Source: Candidatus Sulfotelmatobacter sp. (lineage in GTDB: Bacteria; Acidobacteriota; Terriglobia; Terriglobales; Acidobacteriaceae). From it: a stretch of 64,000 bases of DNA. Shown here one piece after another: positions 41,840 through 53,856 of this stretch. Within the stretch, counting starts at the first letter, position 1; each line of letters begins with the position of its first letter. The DNA is taken from NCBI GenBank assembly GCA_025462865.1, contig JAOAPI010000123.1, positions 59,131 through 123,130 on the forward strand, in the 5' to 3' direction. A program made the translations under genes and the position numbers. The notes under the pieces were generated by a model. The model had not been told where the DNA came from, searched no databases, and saw only the letters and a list, made by a program, of their open reading frames with translations.

Positions 41840-44257
41840 CTACGGTTTGACCGCCACCAAATTCAAAGCGCAATTATTTCCCGTGAAACAGAAATCATTG
41901 TTGGAGTTCGGAAGTGCAATAAAGGAAGTCTGATTCTGGTCGAGCCCAGTCGCCGTGTTTAATTCATGCAGCAAGCCGTCGGAGCCGGCGACGTAGATCA
42001 GTGATCCATCTGCAGCCGCGTCCGCGGCGACGGGATTCGCGCCATTCACGAGCTGGATTCTGGACACCGTACCAGTGTTGAAGGAATAAATCAGCACTCC
42101 GAAATCGGTAGTGACGATGTACACCTGGCTGGTATCGGGTGACAGGAAAAAGTTGATGGGGTGAAAGGTACCGTAGCCAATATTGATATGAACGGGCTCA
42201 AAAGGTACGGGAGCATTCGTGGCGGTTTGGGCCAGGACGATGGGGCGCGGACAAAGAGTGGTGAGCGTAAGCGGTCCGGCAGGCAACGGCAAGGGTAGCA
42301 GAGACGTGTTAGTTGCGATGATGTCGATACCCGTGTTATCGAGTCCGAAGAAAAAATCGAGGCCATCGGTTTGGAGAGGAATCGGAACAGTTAGGTTGCC
42401 CATGGGAACGTCGCCTGCAGGAATCATCTTCAGGAACAACGGAGGGCCGGGCAGCCCAGTTCCGGTTACAGCAAGATTGACCGCAGAATTGTCACAGGTG
42501 TTGCGGATAGCCAAAGTGGCCGGCGAATTTCCGCCTGCTAGCAAGGCAAAAGACCCGGTGGAATTAAAAGCAATCGAAGTCGCGGGAGCAGCCAGCGGGT
42601 AGGTTTGCAGGGATTGCAGTGTCGAATAGACATACAGAGTATTCCCACCATTGCCGAGAATGAAAGACTTCAAACCGTCCGGCGAAATTGCGGCCGCAAT
42701 TGCACTGTTAATATTCAGTGCCGTAGTGGACGACGGCAACGAACTGACGACATATACCTGATTCGGCGTGGAAACTGTATCCGAAAAAATGGCGCTGCTG
42801 CCATTTGAAGAGACCGCGATTACCTTGCCCGTGACCAGACCCAGAGTAGTGCCTGACGCTGGCAATGAAGCAAATGGACTGGTACTGCCTCCGAAGTTGC
42901 CGGGACTTATAACGAAAGCGCCGAACTGGCTACCCGCGAATGCTCTATCTCCCGTTGCGTCGAACATGAGCGAATTCGGGGGTGCCGGCATTTGCGCGGC
43001 ACTGCCCGAAAGACTGGTGGCAGTTGACGCGTTATAAAGTCCCACCGTGCAGAAGGCGGAGCCCGCACAATCCTGAGTAGTTGCCAGCACACTGGTCGAA
43101 ACAGGCGCGCCAGTTACCAATCCCGAAATCGCAGTAATTGGATATACCGGCCCGGGAATGAAGATGGAGCCAAGAGGATATGCCGCGGGGTTCAGGGGGA
43201 AACCAATGTTGCAAGTAGGCGGAGTGCAGGAAGCGCTGATGGCAGCGGTTCCGGGTTGAGGCGTACTAACGGCGCAGCTTTCGGTGCCTGCGGCACAGCT
43301 TGCGGAAATTGCGGCGGGAGAGGACGATACCCATGTCAGAGGGGCTTTGGGCACGACGCATCCTTGCACATCGACCGCAGTGGCCGTGATAGTTTCCGAC
43401 GTTCCCTTGTTAACGGAGAAGCTTGTGACTCCGGAGCCTTGCGTTCCATTGGCCCCGACTTGCAACGCGATGCACTGAATCGGGCACGTCTCGAAGGTAA
43501 AGGGCTGGCTGAACACTCCAGAAGCCGAGGCCACTACTTGAGTCTGCCCTGGAGCGCCCGGGGAAACCGTTGCCTGATAGGTGGCCACGTTGATGTCGGT
43601 ATTAACAAGCGGAGTCACTTTGATCACGCTGCCGTTTGCTTCGCTCCAGGTGAATGGACCAACCGAGGCGGTGACATCGGAACCCTGGCTGAAAGCGGTG
43701 GCCTGCAGAGTCTGAACCTGGTTTTGCGAAATGCAATGGTTGGCGGCATCGCTATTGAACTTAAGATTGCAGGCTGCCGGCAAAGCTACTTGTGATGGGC
43801 AGGCGGGAGGGGGAGAATTGACCGGAGGCGCAACGCTGATCTTAATGTTATCGATCGGCGGATGAATGAAGAACATGGTCGGAGGGCTAGTCGCGCCGAG
43901 AGCCGAGGCACTCACCTGCACGGTGCCAGTCCCGGCCGGAGTGCAAATCGAATAAAGCGGTGCATTCCAGACGCCGGCGCAAGCGAAACCGTTGGGAGCT
44001 ATATCGAGGATTCCGGAATTGCTGGTGGCAAAGGTGAAGGCTGTCGAAATCGCAGCGCCAGAGGCGTTTTGCGCGCTCGCGGACAACAGTAGAGTGGCTC
44101 CCACCTGCATGGAAAAACTGTTGCTGGGATTCAGCGTGATCTTTCCCGGGAAGGGAGAGGGTCCGGGAGGTTTGCTGCCGCCGCACGCCGCTAAGAATAA
44201 CAATAAGGAACTGGTGACAACCGCCCCCAAGCCTGCACCGAAACGCAAACTTCCCAT
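41840..44257 (-). CDS. Large Ig-like/beta-propeller lipoprotein
   Basis: About 805 residues. Signal with lipobox LLLFLAACGG, so probably an outer-surface or periplasmic lipoprotein. Residues 40-380 contain Ig-like domains of the BIG type (ITLNPSNSFSMQVGATLLLS, VNKGTSETITATAVDVQGC); the remainder has short blades resembling a beta-propeller. Such proteins are common in Acidobacteria and are thought to act in adhesion or matrix. ATG 44257 begins just before the signal and is preceded by GAGAGG at a short distance; other ATGs upstream add non-signal residues. Confidence 0.7.
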   Translation of the reverse strand: MGSLRFGAGLGAVVTSSLLLFLAACGGSKPPGPSPFPGKITLNPSNSFSMQVGATLLLSASAQNASGAAISTAFTFATSNSGILDIAPNGFACAGVWNAPLYSICTPAGTGTVQVSASALGATSPPTMFFIHPPIDNIKISVAPPVNSPPPACPSQVALPAACNLKFNSDAANHCISQNQVQTLQATAFSQGSDVTASVGPFTWSEANGSVIKVTPLVNTDINVATYQATVSPGAPGQTQVVASASGVFSQPFTFETCPIQCIALQVGANGTQGSGVTSFSVNKGTSETITATAVDVQGCVVPKAPLTWVSSSPAAISASCAAGTESCAVSTPQPGTAAISASCTPPTCNIGFPLNPAAYPLGSIFIPGPVYPITAISGLVTGAPVSTSVLATTQDCAGSAFCTVGLYNASTATSLSGSAAQMPAPPNSLMFDATGDRAFAGSQFGAFVISPGNFGGSTSPFASLPASGTTLGLVTGKVIAVSSNGSSAIFSDTVSTPNQVYVVSSLPSSTTALNINSAIAAAISPDGLKSFILGNGGNTLYVYSTLQSLQTYPLAAPATSIAFNSTGSFALLAGGNSPATLAIRNTCDNSAVNLAVTGTGLPGPPLFLKMIPAGDVPMGNLTVPIPLQTDGLDFFFGLDNTGIDIIATNTSLLPLPLPAGPLTLTTLCPRPIVLAQTATNAPVPFEPVHINIGYGTFHPINFFLSPDTSQVYIVTTDFGVLIYSFNTGTVSRIQLVNGANPVAADAAADGSLIYVAGSDGLLHELNTATGLDQNQTSFIALPNSNNDFCFTGNNCALNLVAVKP

Positions 44258-44462
44258 GCATCCTCTCGTCGCCTCACGGTTGTAATCCATGGGCGGGCCG
44301 CTCAATGGAATGGAAAACTTTTAGTGTAGAGGCTGGAGACAGATTCAGCAAGCAAGCTCCGCAAACGCTCTCGGATGCTGGTCAGGCAATTCGCAAATGC
44401 CTTCATCGAAGAGCTTGCTGGCGAATCGCTCCGCTTTCGACAGTGGGATGCAAAAAGATGGG

Positions 44463-44492
44463 TTGACGATGTTTCGCCTCAGTTGCTATAGT
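44463..44492 (+). promoter_or_regulatory. str operon promoter P1 (TTGACG-18-TATAGT, extended -10)
   Basis: TTGACG 44463-44468 and TATAGT 44487-44492, 18 nt apart. The -10 is embedded in GTTGCTATAGT, identical to the rpsA promoter. Confidence 0.65.
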
Positions 44493-44574
44493 TGTTTGGT
44501 TCCGCGAGTTCATCCTTAGCTTGTTGTGTGCTGTGAGTTCCGCAGAAGTTGTGCGGAGACTTGCGGCAGAGCTG

Positions 44575-44604
44575 TTGAGAAATGCGTTTCCGGTGATGTA
44601 CAAT
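44575..44604 (+). promoter_or_regulatory. str operon promoter P2 (TTGAGA-18-TACAAT)
   Basis: TTGAGA 44575-44580 and TACAAT 44599-44604, again with 18-nt spacing. Predicted start near 44611, about 400 nt upstream of rpsL. Confidence 0.55.
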
Positions 44605-45011
44605 AAAGATGTCGAGTAAGGTTCCGGAAATTTTTCCTCGCTGAAACGTTCCTGCGCTGCCTTTTGCCCTATCACGAGAGCTGCTTTCGCGTGTGAAGTG
44701 AAGCAAGTCGCGAAGCAGTTTGCGAAAGGATATGCAGGACAGAGCTGGCGATACGGAGCACTCCCGTAGTTTGGCCGGGTGCCACCGTCGACGGCGCAAA
44801 TCAGATTGGGACCCAAGAATCTCTTTCCGCGATTCGTGTGCGGCGAGAAGCATGGCTGGGCGATTGTGCCCGCCAGTCCGGTTAGAACCGGAAAGCTGAT
44901 GGCGTCTTGCGCTGCCTACGAGGGCGTGAGGTTTAGACGCGGTATGGGTTTCGATCAGCCGGGTTGGGATCAGCAACGTTTAGTTGGTCAGTATTTAAGG
45001 AGCGGCGAAGA

Positions 45012-45389
45012 GTGCCTACTTTTAATCAATTAGTAGCTCAAGGGCGGAAGCGGCCGCGGTATAAGACCGCCAGTCCGGCGCTTGAAGGATGTCCGCAGAA
45101 GCGCGGAGTTTGCACCCGCGTGTACACCCAAACGCCGAAAAAGCCGAACTCGGCGCTGCGTAAGGTCGCCCGTGTGCGACTGACCAACGGGATTGAGGTC
45201 ACGACCTATATCCCTGGCGTTGGCCATAACCTGCAGGAGCACTCGATTGTGCTCATCCGCGGGGGTCGCGTGAAGGATCTGCCAGGCGTGCGGTATCACG
45301 TGATTCGCGGCACGCTGGACGCTGTGGGCGTCGCCGGCCGTCAGCAGGGACGTTCGAAATACGGCGCCAAGCGCGCGAAGAAGGGCTAA
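45012..45389 (+). CDS. rpsL: 30S ribosomal protein S12
   Basis: Decoding-centre protein, 125 residues. [32 protein letters not shown], and the streptomycin-site loops [20 protein letters not shown] and [16 protein letters not shown] are canonical (Lys in PKKPNS and KDLPG unchanged). Start is GTG 45012, 9 nt after AAGGAG; the longer ATG at 44964 adds foreign residues. First gene of the str operon. Confidence 0.97.
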   Translation: MPTFNQLVAQGRKRPRYKTASPALEGCPQKRGVCTRVYTQTPKKPNSALRKVARVRLTNGIEVTTYIPGVGHNLQEHSIVLIRGGRVKDLPGVRYHVIRGTLDAVGVAGRQQGRSKYGAKRAKKG

Positions 45390-45396
45390 GAACTAA

Positions 45397-45867
<471 letters not shown>

Positions 45868-45910
45868 GAACGCAGAAGCTGATTTCGGAACCAGAAAGAG
45901 TTAGAGAGTC

Positions 45911-47998
<2,088 letters not shown>

Positions 47999-48034
47999 CT
48001 GGACTCCCCGCGGTTCGTAGTTCATCGAAGATTT

Positions 48035-48346
48035 GTGGTTGCGGATGGCAGGCGGGCGGAGTTTGAAGCGGCTTTTGCGGTCGACGGAACATGGGCCACG
48101 CTTTTGTATCAGGCTGATGGATATCTGCTGACTGAGGTTTGGTGTGAGTCGCCGGAGTTGGCGCAGTATCGAGTAAAGGATTTCTGGAACTGGCACCGTA
48201 ACTTCGAGAGTTTTAGGGCAAGGTTTCATGTGGAATGCGAGCGATTTGAGAATTGGGTTCGCGCCGATGGAATAGTTAAGAGCGAGCAACTGCTGGGCAT
48301 GTACTACGAAGAGCTCGGTGGAGAAGACGAATCGGTTTTAACTTAG
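48035..48346 (+). CDS. Small protein, possibly antibiotic-biosynthesis-monooxygenase-like, in frame with fusA
   Basis: 103 residues from GTG 48035. Residues [30 protein letters not shown] and [20 protein letters not shown] suggest a ferredoxin-like ABM/DUF1330-type fold. The likely first strand ([10 protein letters not shown]) lies partly upstream of the GTG, with no ATG, GTG or TTG between it and the fusA TGA in the same frame; only CTG follows the stop. It may therefore be read by a non-canonical start, by reinitiation, or by readthrough of the fusA stop. No RBS is visible. Confidence 0.5.
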   Translation: MVADGRRAEFEAAFAVDGTWATLLYQADGYLLTEVWCESPELAQYRVKDFWNWHRNFESFRARFHVECERFENWVRADGIVKSEQLLGMYYEELGGEDESVLT

Positions 48347-48384
48347 ATTTGGCCGGCGGGACGCCGGCGGTACAAAGGAAGAAT

Positions 48385-49572
48385 ATGGCGAAAGAAAAAT
48401 TTGATCGGAATAAGCCGCACTGCAACGTAGGGACGATTGGTCACATTGATCACGGCAAGACCACGTTGACGGCGGCTATCACCAAGGTTTTGTCGAAGCA
48501 CAATCCGAAGAACATGTTCCGTTCTTTTGACAGCATCGATAACGCTCCGGAAGAAAAAGCGCGCGGAATTACGATTGCCACGGCGCACGTCGAGTATGAG
48601 ACGGCGAACCGGCACTACGCGCACGTCGACTGCCCGGGCCACGCCGACTACATCAAGAACATGATTACGGGCGCGGCGCAGATGGATGGCGGCATTCTCG
48701 TAGTCGCGGCAACGGATGGTCCGATGCCGCAGACGCGCGAGCACGTACTGCTTGCCCGCCAGGTCGGCGTGCCGTATCTGGTTGTTGCGCTGAATAAGGT
48801 CGATGCGGTGGACGACCCTGAGTTGCTCGAGTTGGTGGAGTTGGAAGTCCGTGAGTTGCTGAAGAGCTACAAGTTCCCCGGCGACGATGTTCCCGTGGTA
48901 CGGGTTTCGGCTCTGGGCGCGTTGAATGGCGAAGAAAAGTGGGAGAAGCAGATCGATGCGTTGATGGAGGCGGTCGACAAGAGCGTGCCGCAGCCGGCGC
49001 GCGAATTGGACAAGCCGTTCCTGATGCCGATTGAAGACATCTTCTCGATTCAGGGTCGCGGCACAGTGGTGACCGGGCGTATCGAGCGCGGCAAGGTGAA
49101 AGTGGGCGAGGAAGTGGAAATCGTCGGCTTCCGCGACACGCGCAAGACAGTCGTCACCGGCGTCGAAATGTTTAAGAAACAATTGGATGAAGGACTGGCG
49201 GGCGACAATGCTGGACTTTTGTTGCGCGGCATTGCGAAAGAAGATGTGGAGCGCGGCATGGTGCTGGCCAAGGGTGGATCAATCACTCCGCACACGAAGT
49301 TCAAGGCGGAAGTCTACATCCTGACCAAGGAAGAAGGTGGACGTCATACACCGTTCTTCAAGGGGTACCGTCCGCAGTTTTACTTGCGCACGACTGACGT
49401 GACAGGAGTGGCGGAATTGCCAGCTGGTACCGAGATGGTGATGCCGGGTGACAACGTCTCTCTCGTGATTGAACTGATCACGCCGGTGGCGATGGAGAAG
49501 GGTTTGCGGTTTGCTATTCGCGAAGGCGGGCACACAGTAGGCGCCGGAACGATTGCGGAGATTGTGCAGTAA
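48385..49572 (+). CDS. tuf: Elongation factor Tu
   Basis: Delivers aminoacyl-tRNA to the ribosome, 395 residues. [34 protein letters not shown] and NKVDAVDD are the G motifs; the domain II/III sequence [19 protein letters not shown] to the C-terminus is typical. ATG 48385. It is followed by a 107-nt spacer with a repeat before rpsJ; no promoter or terminator is evident, so the S10 cluster may share the str transcript. Confidence 0.97.
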   Translation: MAKEKFDRNKPHCNVGTIGHIDHGKTTLTAAITKVLSKHNPKNMFRSFDSIDNAPEEKARGITIATAHVEYETANRHYAHVDCPGHADYIKNMITGAAQMDGGILVVAATDGPMPQTREHVLLARQVGVPYLVVALNKVDAVDDPELLELVELEVRELLKSYKFPGDDVPVVRVSALGALNGEEKWEKQIDALMEAVDKSVPQPARELDKPFLMPIEDIFSIQGRGTVVTGRIERGKVKVGEEVEIVGFRDTRKTVVTGVEMFKKQLDEGLAGDNAGLLLRGIAKEDVERGMVLAKGGSITPHTKFKAEVYILTKEEGGRHTPFFKGYRPQFYLRTTDVTGVAELPAGTEMVMPGDNVSLVIELITPVAMEKGLRFAIREGGHTVGAGTIAEIVQ

Positions 49573-49579
49573 AAGTTTT

Positions 49580-49608
49580 GAGCTAGAAGCTAATAGCTAA
49601 AAGCTGGT
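49580..49608. repeat. AGCTAGAAGCT repeat arm between tuf and rpsJ
   Basis: AGCTAGAAGCTAATAGCTAA type sequence, built of the unit AGCTAGA/AGCTAAA. Same family as the arms before rplC, rplF, rpsE, infA and after rpmJ. Confidence 0.7.
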
Positions 49609-49679
49609 TTTCAGCGGCTTGCTTCCTGCCGCCAGTTCTTTCCTCTCGCAGAAAGCGGGAGGGGTAAAGAGAGTGAAAC

Positions 49680-50009
49680 GTGATTGGAAAAGAAAGAATT
49701 CGCATCCGGTTGAAGGCTTACGACTACCGCATTCTGGATCAGTCGACGGGCGAGATTGTGGAAACCGCTCGCCGCACCGGAGCACAGATCGCGGGGCCGA
49801 TTCCACTTCCCACGATGAAAAATAAATACTGCGTGCTGCGTTCGCCGCACGTGGATAAGAAATCGCGGGAGCAGTTCGAGATCCGCACCCACAAGCGCTT
49901 GCTCGATATTCTCGAGCCGACGCAGCAGACGGTGGATGCGCTGATGAAACTGGATCTGCCAGCGGGCGTAGATGTGGAGATCAAGGCATTCGGCAAGGAA
50001 CATAAATAG
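49680..50009 (+). CDS. rpsJ: 30S ribosomal protein S10 (NusE)
   Basis: 109 residues, [40 protein letters not shown] and [13 protein letters not shown] are canonical. GTG start at 49680 after GAGAG. Also the partner of NusB in antitermination. The TAG stop is the beginning of the AGCTTCTAGCT repeat. Confidence 0.97.
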   Translation: MIGKERIRIRLKAYDYRILDQSTGEIVETARRTGAQIAGPIPLPTMKNKYCVLRSPHVDKKSREQFEIRTHKRLLDILEPTQQTVDALMKLDLPAGVDVEIKAFGKEHK

Positions 50010-50041
50010 CTTCTAGCTCCTGGCTGCTAGCTTCCAGCTAC
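50007..50041. repeat. TAGCTTCTAGCT repeat, supplies rpsJ stop
   Basis: TAGCTTCTAGCTCCTGGCTG and following CTAGCTTCCAGCTA. It starts at the TAG stop of rpsJ. Same family as 49580-49608 in the opposite sense. Confidence 0.8.
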
Positions 50042-50104
50042 GGCCCGAGCTCTCAGCCAATAGACGTCGATTAATTCGACGAGCCAAGCTGGGTGGAGAC
50101 GAAG

Positions 50105-50833
50105 ATGGCGATACGAGTTACAGGAATTCTTGGCAAGAAGGTCGGCATGACGCAGCTGTTTGACTCGAAGGGCGACGTGCGCCCGGTCACGGTGCTGCAG
50201 GCTGGTCCTTGCGTGGTGACGCAGCACAAGCTCGCAATCAAGGACGGTTACGAAGCGGCCCAGATCGGCCTGGTCGAATTTGTGAAAGAGTCGCGACTGA
50301 CTAAGCCGGCGCGCGGACATCTGGCGAAGAACAATCTTCCTCCGGTGAAGTTCATGCGCGAAGTGCCGCTTGAGTCGGACGGCGATGGGGATGGAGCGGT
50401 GAAGGTCGGCGACCGCGTACTGGTGGAGATTTTTGAAGGCGAAAAGTTTGTCGACATCGTGGGAGTCAGCAAGGGAAAGGGCTTCCAGGGTGTGGTGAAG
50501 CGGCATCACTTTGGCGGTGGTCCGAAATCACATGGATCGATGTTTCAAATTACCGGATCGATCGGCTCTTCGGCATTTCCTTCGCGCGTGTTCAAAGGAA
50601 TGCGCATGTCGGGACATATGGGGCACGACCGCGTAACGCAGCGCAATCTGCGTGTGCTTGGCGTGGACAAGGATGAGAATCTGCTCGTCGTGGAAGGCAG
50701 TGTGCCGGGGCCGCAAGGCGGGTACATCGTTATCACGAAAGCGAAGAAGCCACCCAGAGAGCGTCGCGGATTTGCGGGATCGGCAACCGTTGATCCGTTG
50801 AAGGCGGCGAAGAGAGCGGCGAAGAAGGCGTAA
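50105..50833 (+). CDS. rplC: 50S ribosomal protein L3
   Basis: 242 residues, near the peptidyl-transferase centre. GILGKKVGMTQLF, KGKGFQGVVKRHHFGGGPKS and GMRMSGHMGHDRVTQRNLRV are typical. GGAG lies 7 nt before the ATG at 50105. Basic C-terminal tail. Followed by a repeat-filled spacer before rplD. Confidence 0.97.
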   Translation: MAIRVTGILGKKVGMTQLFDSKGDVRPVTVLQAGPCVVTQHKLAIKDGYEAAQIGLVEFVKESRLTKPARGHLAKNNLPPVKFMREVPLESDGDGDGAVKVGDRVLVEIFEGEKFVDIVGVSKGKGFQGVVKRHHFGGGPKSHGSMFQITGSIGSSAFPSRVFKGMRMSGHMGHDRVTQRNLRVLGVDKDENLLVVEGSVPGPQGGYIVITKAKKPPRERRGFAGSATVDPLKAAKRAAKKA

Positions 50834-50835
50834 AA

Positions 50836-50867
50836 CCAGTGATCAGTGGCCAGTGGCCAGTGGTCAG
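50836..50867. repeat. CAGTGGCCAGTGATCAGTGG repeat between rplC and rplD
   Basis: Degenerate tandem of CAGTGGC. Same family as 19351-19380, where it ends the HEAT gene. It occupies the position where an rplD Shine-Dalgarno would lie. Confidence 0.8.
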
Positions 50868-50880
50868 AAATGCTAAAACC

Positions 50881-51621
50881 ATGGCAACGATTGACATACA
50901 CGATTTGAGCGGAAAGAAGGTTGGGACGTTCGATCTCGCCGATGAAATTTTCGGCGCGGTCAACGAAGACCTGATCTGGGAAGCGGTGAAACACTACCGC
51001 GCCGGGCAGCATCGCGGCACGCACGCGACCAAGGCCCGCTGGCAGGTTTCCGGTTCCGGCAAGAAGCTGTGGAAGCAGAAGGGCACGGGACGCGCCCGTA
51101 TCGGCTCGATCCGCTCGCCACTGTGGCGCCACGGCGCGACGGTACACGGCCCGGTTCCGCGTTCCTATGACTATGCGTTTCCGCGCAAAAAGCTTCTGGG
51201 TGCGCTGCGCTCGGCGTTGGCGGCGAAGTTTGCCGATGGGAAGTTGACTATTGTGAATGCATTCGAGCTGAAGGACGGAAAGACGAAAGCGTTCCGGGCG
51301 ACGCTGGATGCATTGAAAGTTGAATCAACGGTGCTGATTGTGGACGTTCCTAACTCGGGGAATCGAAATCTGCAGCTGAGCTCGCGAAATATCAAAGGGC
51401 TGGAGTTGATTCCGGGCAATGAGGTTCATCCGTATCATTTGCTGCGATATGATCGAGTGATTTTTTCTCATCCTGCGATTGAAAAGCTACAGATCACTCT
51501 AAAAGATAGTTTGCCGAAAAGTCAGCGCAAGGACGCTAAAGAAGAAGACGAAGGCGCGAAGAAGGCGTCGGCGGCTCCGCGCAAGCGTACGCGGCATGAA
51601 AAAGCGGCGGAGGTGGCCTGA
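50881..51621 (+). CDS. rplD: 50S ribosomal protein L4
   Basis: 246 residues. ARWQVSGSGKKLWKQKGTGR and GRARIGSIRSPLWRHGA form the tunnel-lining loop; the rest is the RRM-like globular part, with a basic/acidic C-terminal tail of about 30 residues not seen in all L4. No Shine-Dalgarno precedes the ATG: the upstream bases belong to a repeat. The stop overlaps the rplW start by one base (TGATG). Confidence 0.95.
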   Translation: MATIDIHDLSGKKVGTFDLADEIFGAVNEDLIWEAVKHYRAGQHRGTHATKARWQVSGSGKKLWKQKGTGRARIGSIRSPLWRHGATVHGPVPRSYDYAFPRKKLLGALRSALAAKFADGKLTIVNAFELKDGKTKAFRATLDALKVESTVLIVDVPNSGNRNLQLSSRNIKGLELIPGNEVHPYHLLRYDRVIFSHPAIEKLQITLKDSLPKSQRKDAKEEDEGAKKASAAPRKRTRHEKAAEVA

Positions 51622-51914
51622 TGAAATCCGCATACCAGATCATTCGCCGTCCGGTGATCACCGAAAAAGGTTTAGCGATCAAGGAAAACCAGAACACGCT
51701 GGTGTTCCAGGTCGCACCCGGCGCGACGAAGACGGAAGTTAAGCAGGCAGTACAGACAATTTTCAAAGTGAAAGTTCATTCCGTTCGTACGGCAATGTAC
51801 CCAGGGAAAGAACGGCGTCGGGGGAAGTTTGCCGGCTACCGTCCGGATTGGAAGAAGGCGTACGTTCGATTGCGGGCCGGCGAGAAGATGCCGGAATACG
51901 CCCAGAATTTGTAA
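51621..51914 (+). CDS. rplW: 50S ribosomal protein L23
   Basis: 97 residues at the tunnel exit, docking site for SRP and trigger factor. AYQIIRRPVITEKGLAI and TEVKQAVQTIFKVKVHSVRT are typical. ATG overlaps the rplD stop, indicating translational coupling. Confidence 0.96.
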   Translation: MKSAYQIIRRPVITEKGLAIKENQNTLVFQVAPGATKTEVKQAVQTIFKVKVHSVRTAMYPGKERRRGKFAGYRPDWKKAYVRLRAGEKMPEYAQNL

Positions 51915-51916
51915 AA

Positions 51917-51996
51917 CGTTCGTTGATCCCTGGTCGTTAGTCATAAGGCAGACGAAAGGGACCAAGATGAATTGCGAACGACCAACGACTAACGAC
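51917..51996. repeat. Inverted repeat GGTCGTTAGTC/GACTAACGACC family
   Basis: Left arm CGTTCGTTGATCCCTGGTCG with TTAGTC; right arm GAACGACCAACGACTAACGA. The family recurs before rpsH (57482-57526) and rplR (58684-58790). Lies between rplW and rplB. Confidence 0.8.
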
Positions 51997-52013
51997 AGAA
52001 TTACGAGCTGATT

Positions 52014-52841
52014 ATGGCTATCAAGACATACAGACCGACAACGCAGACGTTGCGTTACCGCACGACGATCGTCAACGACGACATTACGACGAAGCATCCG
52101 CACAAGCCGCTGGTTGAAAAGAAGCAGCGCACGGGCGGACGCCGTAATTCTGGCGACATAACCAGTTGGCATCGCGGCGGCGGACACAAGCAGAAGCTGC
52201 GCATCATTGACTTCAAGCGCGAGAAGACAGGCATTCCAGCGACGGTGACGACGATTGAATACGACCCCAACCGCTCGGCGCGCATTGCGCTGCTGGCGTA
52301 TGCCGATGGCGAGAAGCGTTACATTCTGCAGCCCGAAGGTTTGAAGGTGGGGCAGAAGGTTGTAAGCGGACCAGAGGCCGATATTCTGGTGGGCAATGCG
52401 TTGCCGCTGCGCAATATTCCGCCTGGCACTTCAATTCACAATTTGGAACTCAAGCCGGGCAAGGGCGCGCAGATGGTGCGCTCGGCTGGCGGAGCGGCGC
52501 AGCTCGTGGCCAAGGAATCCGATTACGCGTTAGTGAAGCTGCCTTCGGGCGAGACGCGGAAGATTTCACAGGATTGCATGGCGACCATCGGACAAGTTGG
52601 CAACCTCGATCACGAGAACATCACCATCGGCAAAGCGGGGCGGATGCGTTGGATGGGCTGGAAGCCTGTGAATCGCGGCGTTTCGATGAACCCAGTGGAC
52701 CATCCGCACGGTGGCGGCGAGGGCAAGACGTCGGGCGGAAGACATCCGGTAACGCCGTGGGGTCAGCCGACGCGCGGGTACAAGACGCGGAACAATAAGC
52801 GCACGGATAAATTTATTGTGAACCGGCGAGGCAAGAAGTAG
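52014..52841 (+). CDS. rplB: 50S ribosomal protein L2
   Basis: 275 residues, RNA binding near the peptidyl-transferase centre. [37 protein letters not shown], and the conserved His in [20 protein letters not shown] are present. ATG 52014. Confidence 0.97.
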   Translation: MAIKTYRPTTQTLRYRTTIVNDDITTKHPHKPLVEKKQRTGGRRNSGDITSWHRGGGHKQKLRIIDFKREKTGIPATVTTIEYDPNRSARIALLAYADGEKRYILQPEGLKVGQKVVSGPEADILVGNALPLRNIPPGTSIHNLELKPGKGAQMVRSAGGAAQLVAKESDYALVKLPSGETRKISQDCMATIGQVGNLDHENITIGKAGRMRWMGWKPVNRGVSMNPVDHPHGGGEGKTSGGRHPVTPWGQPTRGYKTRNNKRTDKFIVNRRGKK

Positions 52842-52853
52842 CGGCCAGGGGAA

Positions 52854-52897
52854 AGCAGGTTCCTCTGGGTCGCTTCGCGAGCCGTCGGAATGACAAG
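52854..52897. repeat. GGTTCC...GGAATGACAAG repeat
   Basis: AGCAGGTTCCTCTGGGTCGC, then TTCGCGAGCC and GGAATGACAAG. Same family as the element fused into ribH and the one before rpsC. Between rplB and rpsS. Confidence 0.8.
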
Positions 52898-52923
52898 AGT
52901 TGGTTTGAGGTTGAAAACATTTT

Positions 52924-53271
52924 ATGGCACGTTCAACAAAAAAAGGCGCGTTCGTGGATGGCTTCCTGATGTCGCGGGTCGAAGGCATGAATTCGCGCAA
53001 CGAAAAGAAAGTTCTGCGCACCTGGTCGCGGCGCTCCACCGTAGTTCCTGAGATGGTGGGCCATACCATTGCGGTGCACAACGGCAAAAAGTTCATTCCG
53101 GTGTACGTAACGGAGAACATGGTCGGGCACAAGCTGGGCGAGTTCAGCTTCACGCGGAACTTCAAGGGCCACTCCATGCGGGCGGCGACGGAAGTGGCGG
53201 CGAAGCCGGCGGGCATTCCCGGAGGTCCGGGAGCAATTACTCCGTCAGCGCCATCGGCGCCGAAGGCATAA
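52924..53271 (+). CDS. rpsS: 30S ribosomal protein S19
   Basis: 115 residues; core [33 protein letters not shown], and [14 protein letters not shown] are typical. A C-terminal extension of about 25 Pro/Ala/Gly-rich residues ([16 protein letters not shown]) is added to the usual 92-residue protein. Confidence 0.96.
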   Translation: MARSTKKGAFVDGFLMSRVEGMNSRNEKKVLRTWSRRSTVVPEMVGHTIAVHNGKKFIPVYVTENMVGHKLGEFSFTRNFKGHSMRAATEVAAKPAGIPGGPGAITPSAPSAPKA

Positions 53272-53283
53272 GAGGAGACGCAG

Positions 53284-53763
53284 ATGGAATTTCGAGCAGA
53301 AATGCGTTACTTGCGAGTCTCGCCGCAGAAGGCGCGTCTGGTGCTGGAGTTGATCAAGGGCCGGAAGGTGGAAGAAGCACGCAACACGCTGCTGTTCACA
53401 AAGAAACGGGTGGCGGCGCATGTGGGCAAGCTGCTGCAATCGGCGCTGGACAACGCAAACTTTCTCAATGCCGAGAAAAATTTGGATGTCGATCTCGATA
53501 ACTTGTATGTAAAGAATGCTATTGCGAACGACGGGCCGCGTATGAAGCGTATTCGTCCGGCGCCACAGGGGCGCGCGTTTCGCTACCAGCGGCGCATCTC
53601 GCATATCACGGTGATACTCGAGGAACGAGGTAACGGCACGGCGCACGCTTCAGGGCAGCCGCGACGGGCGGCGGTAAATACGGGTTCAACGAAGAGACGC
53701 GCTCCTGTAGCGAAGAAAGCGGGCGCGGGCAAGGCTGGTAAGAAAAAGGCAGCTGCGAAGTAA
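53284..53763 (+). CDS. rplV: 50S ribosomal protein L22
   Basis: 159 residues; EFRAEMRYLRVSPQKARLVL, NTLLFTKKRVAAHVGKLLQS and RIRPAPQGRAFRYQRRISH form the tunnel-lining protein. The C-terminal 45 residues are basic and Ala-rich. Its stop codon lies in a 16-bp tandem duplication (53748-53779). AGGAGACGCAG precedes the ATG. Confidence 0.96.
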   Translation: MEFRAEMRYLRVSPQKARLVLELIKGRKVEEARNTLLFTKKRVAAHVGKLLQSALDNANFLNAEKNLDVDLDNLYVKNAIANDGPRMKRIRPAPQGRAFRYQRRISHITVILEERGNGTAHASGQPRRAAVNTGSTKRRAPVAKKAGAGKAGKKKAAAK

Positions 53764-53785
53764 GGCAGCTGCGAAGTAAGGCAGC
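53748..53785. repeat. 16-bp tandem duplication across the rplV stop codon
   Basis: GGCAGCTGCGAAGTAA at 53748-53763 and again at 53764-53779, then a partial third copy. Both full copies end in TAA in frame to the first, so loss or gain of a unit would not lengthen the protein. Confidence 0.95.
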
Positions 53786-53787
53786 AA

Positions 53788-53832
53788 CAGGTTTCTCACC
53801 CGCGCTTTGCGCGTGTTCGGAATGACAAGGTT
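53788..53832. repeat. GGTTTC...GGAATGACAAG repeat before rpsC
   Basis: CGCGC-TTT-GCGCG hairpin core followed by GGAATGACAAGG; the same family as 41202-41229 and 52854-52897. Confidence 0.75.
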
Positions 53833-53856
53833 TTTCGGGTTGATTTAGGAGAAGCA

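Larger units (their letters stand above)
44258..45011. other. str operon upstream region with two promoters and long leader
   Basis: About 750 nt without a supported gene. It contains promoters at 44463-44492 and 44575-44604, and then some 400 nt of leader before rpsL. In the leader, CCGGTT-AG-AACCGG (44878-44891) is a perfect short hairpin. Small frames here show no family features. Confidence 0.6.

Noticed and set aside
44779..45011. Short ORF upstream of rpsL as a leader peptide gene
   Set aside because: No family similarity, no Shine-Dalgarno, and composition like the surrounding leader.
48343..49182. 279-codon minus-strand frame over tuf
   Set aside because: Arg/His-rich antisense shadow created by the codon bias of tuf.
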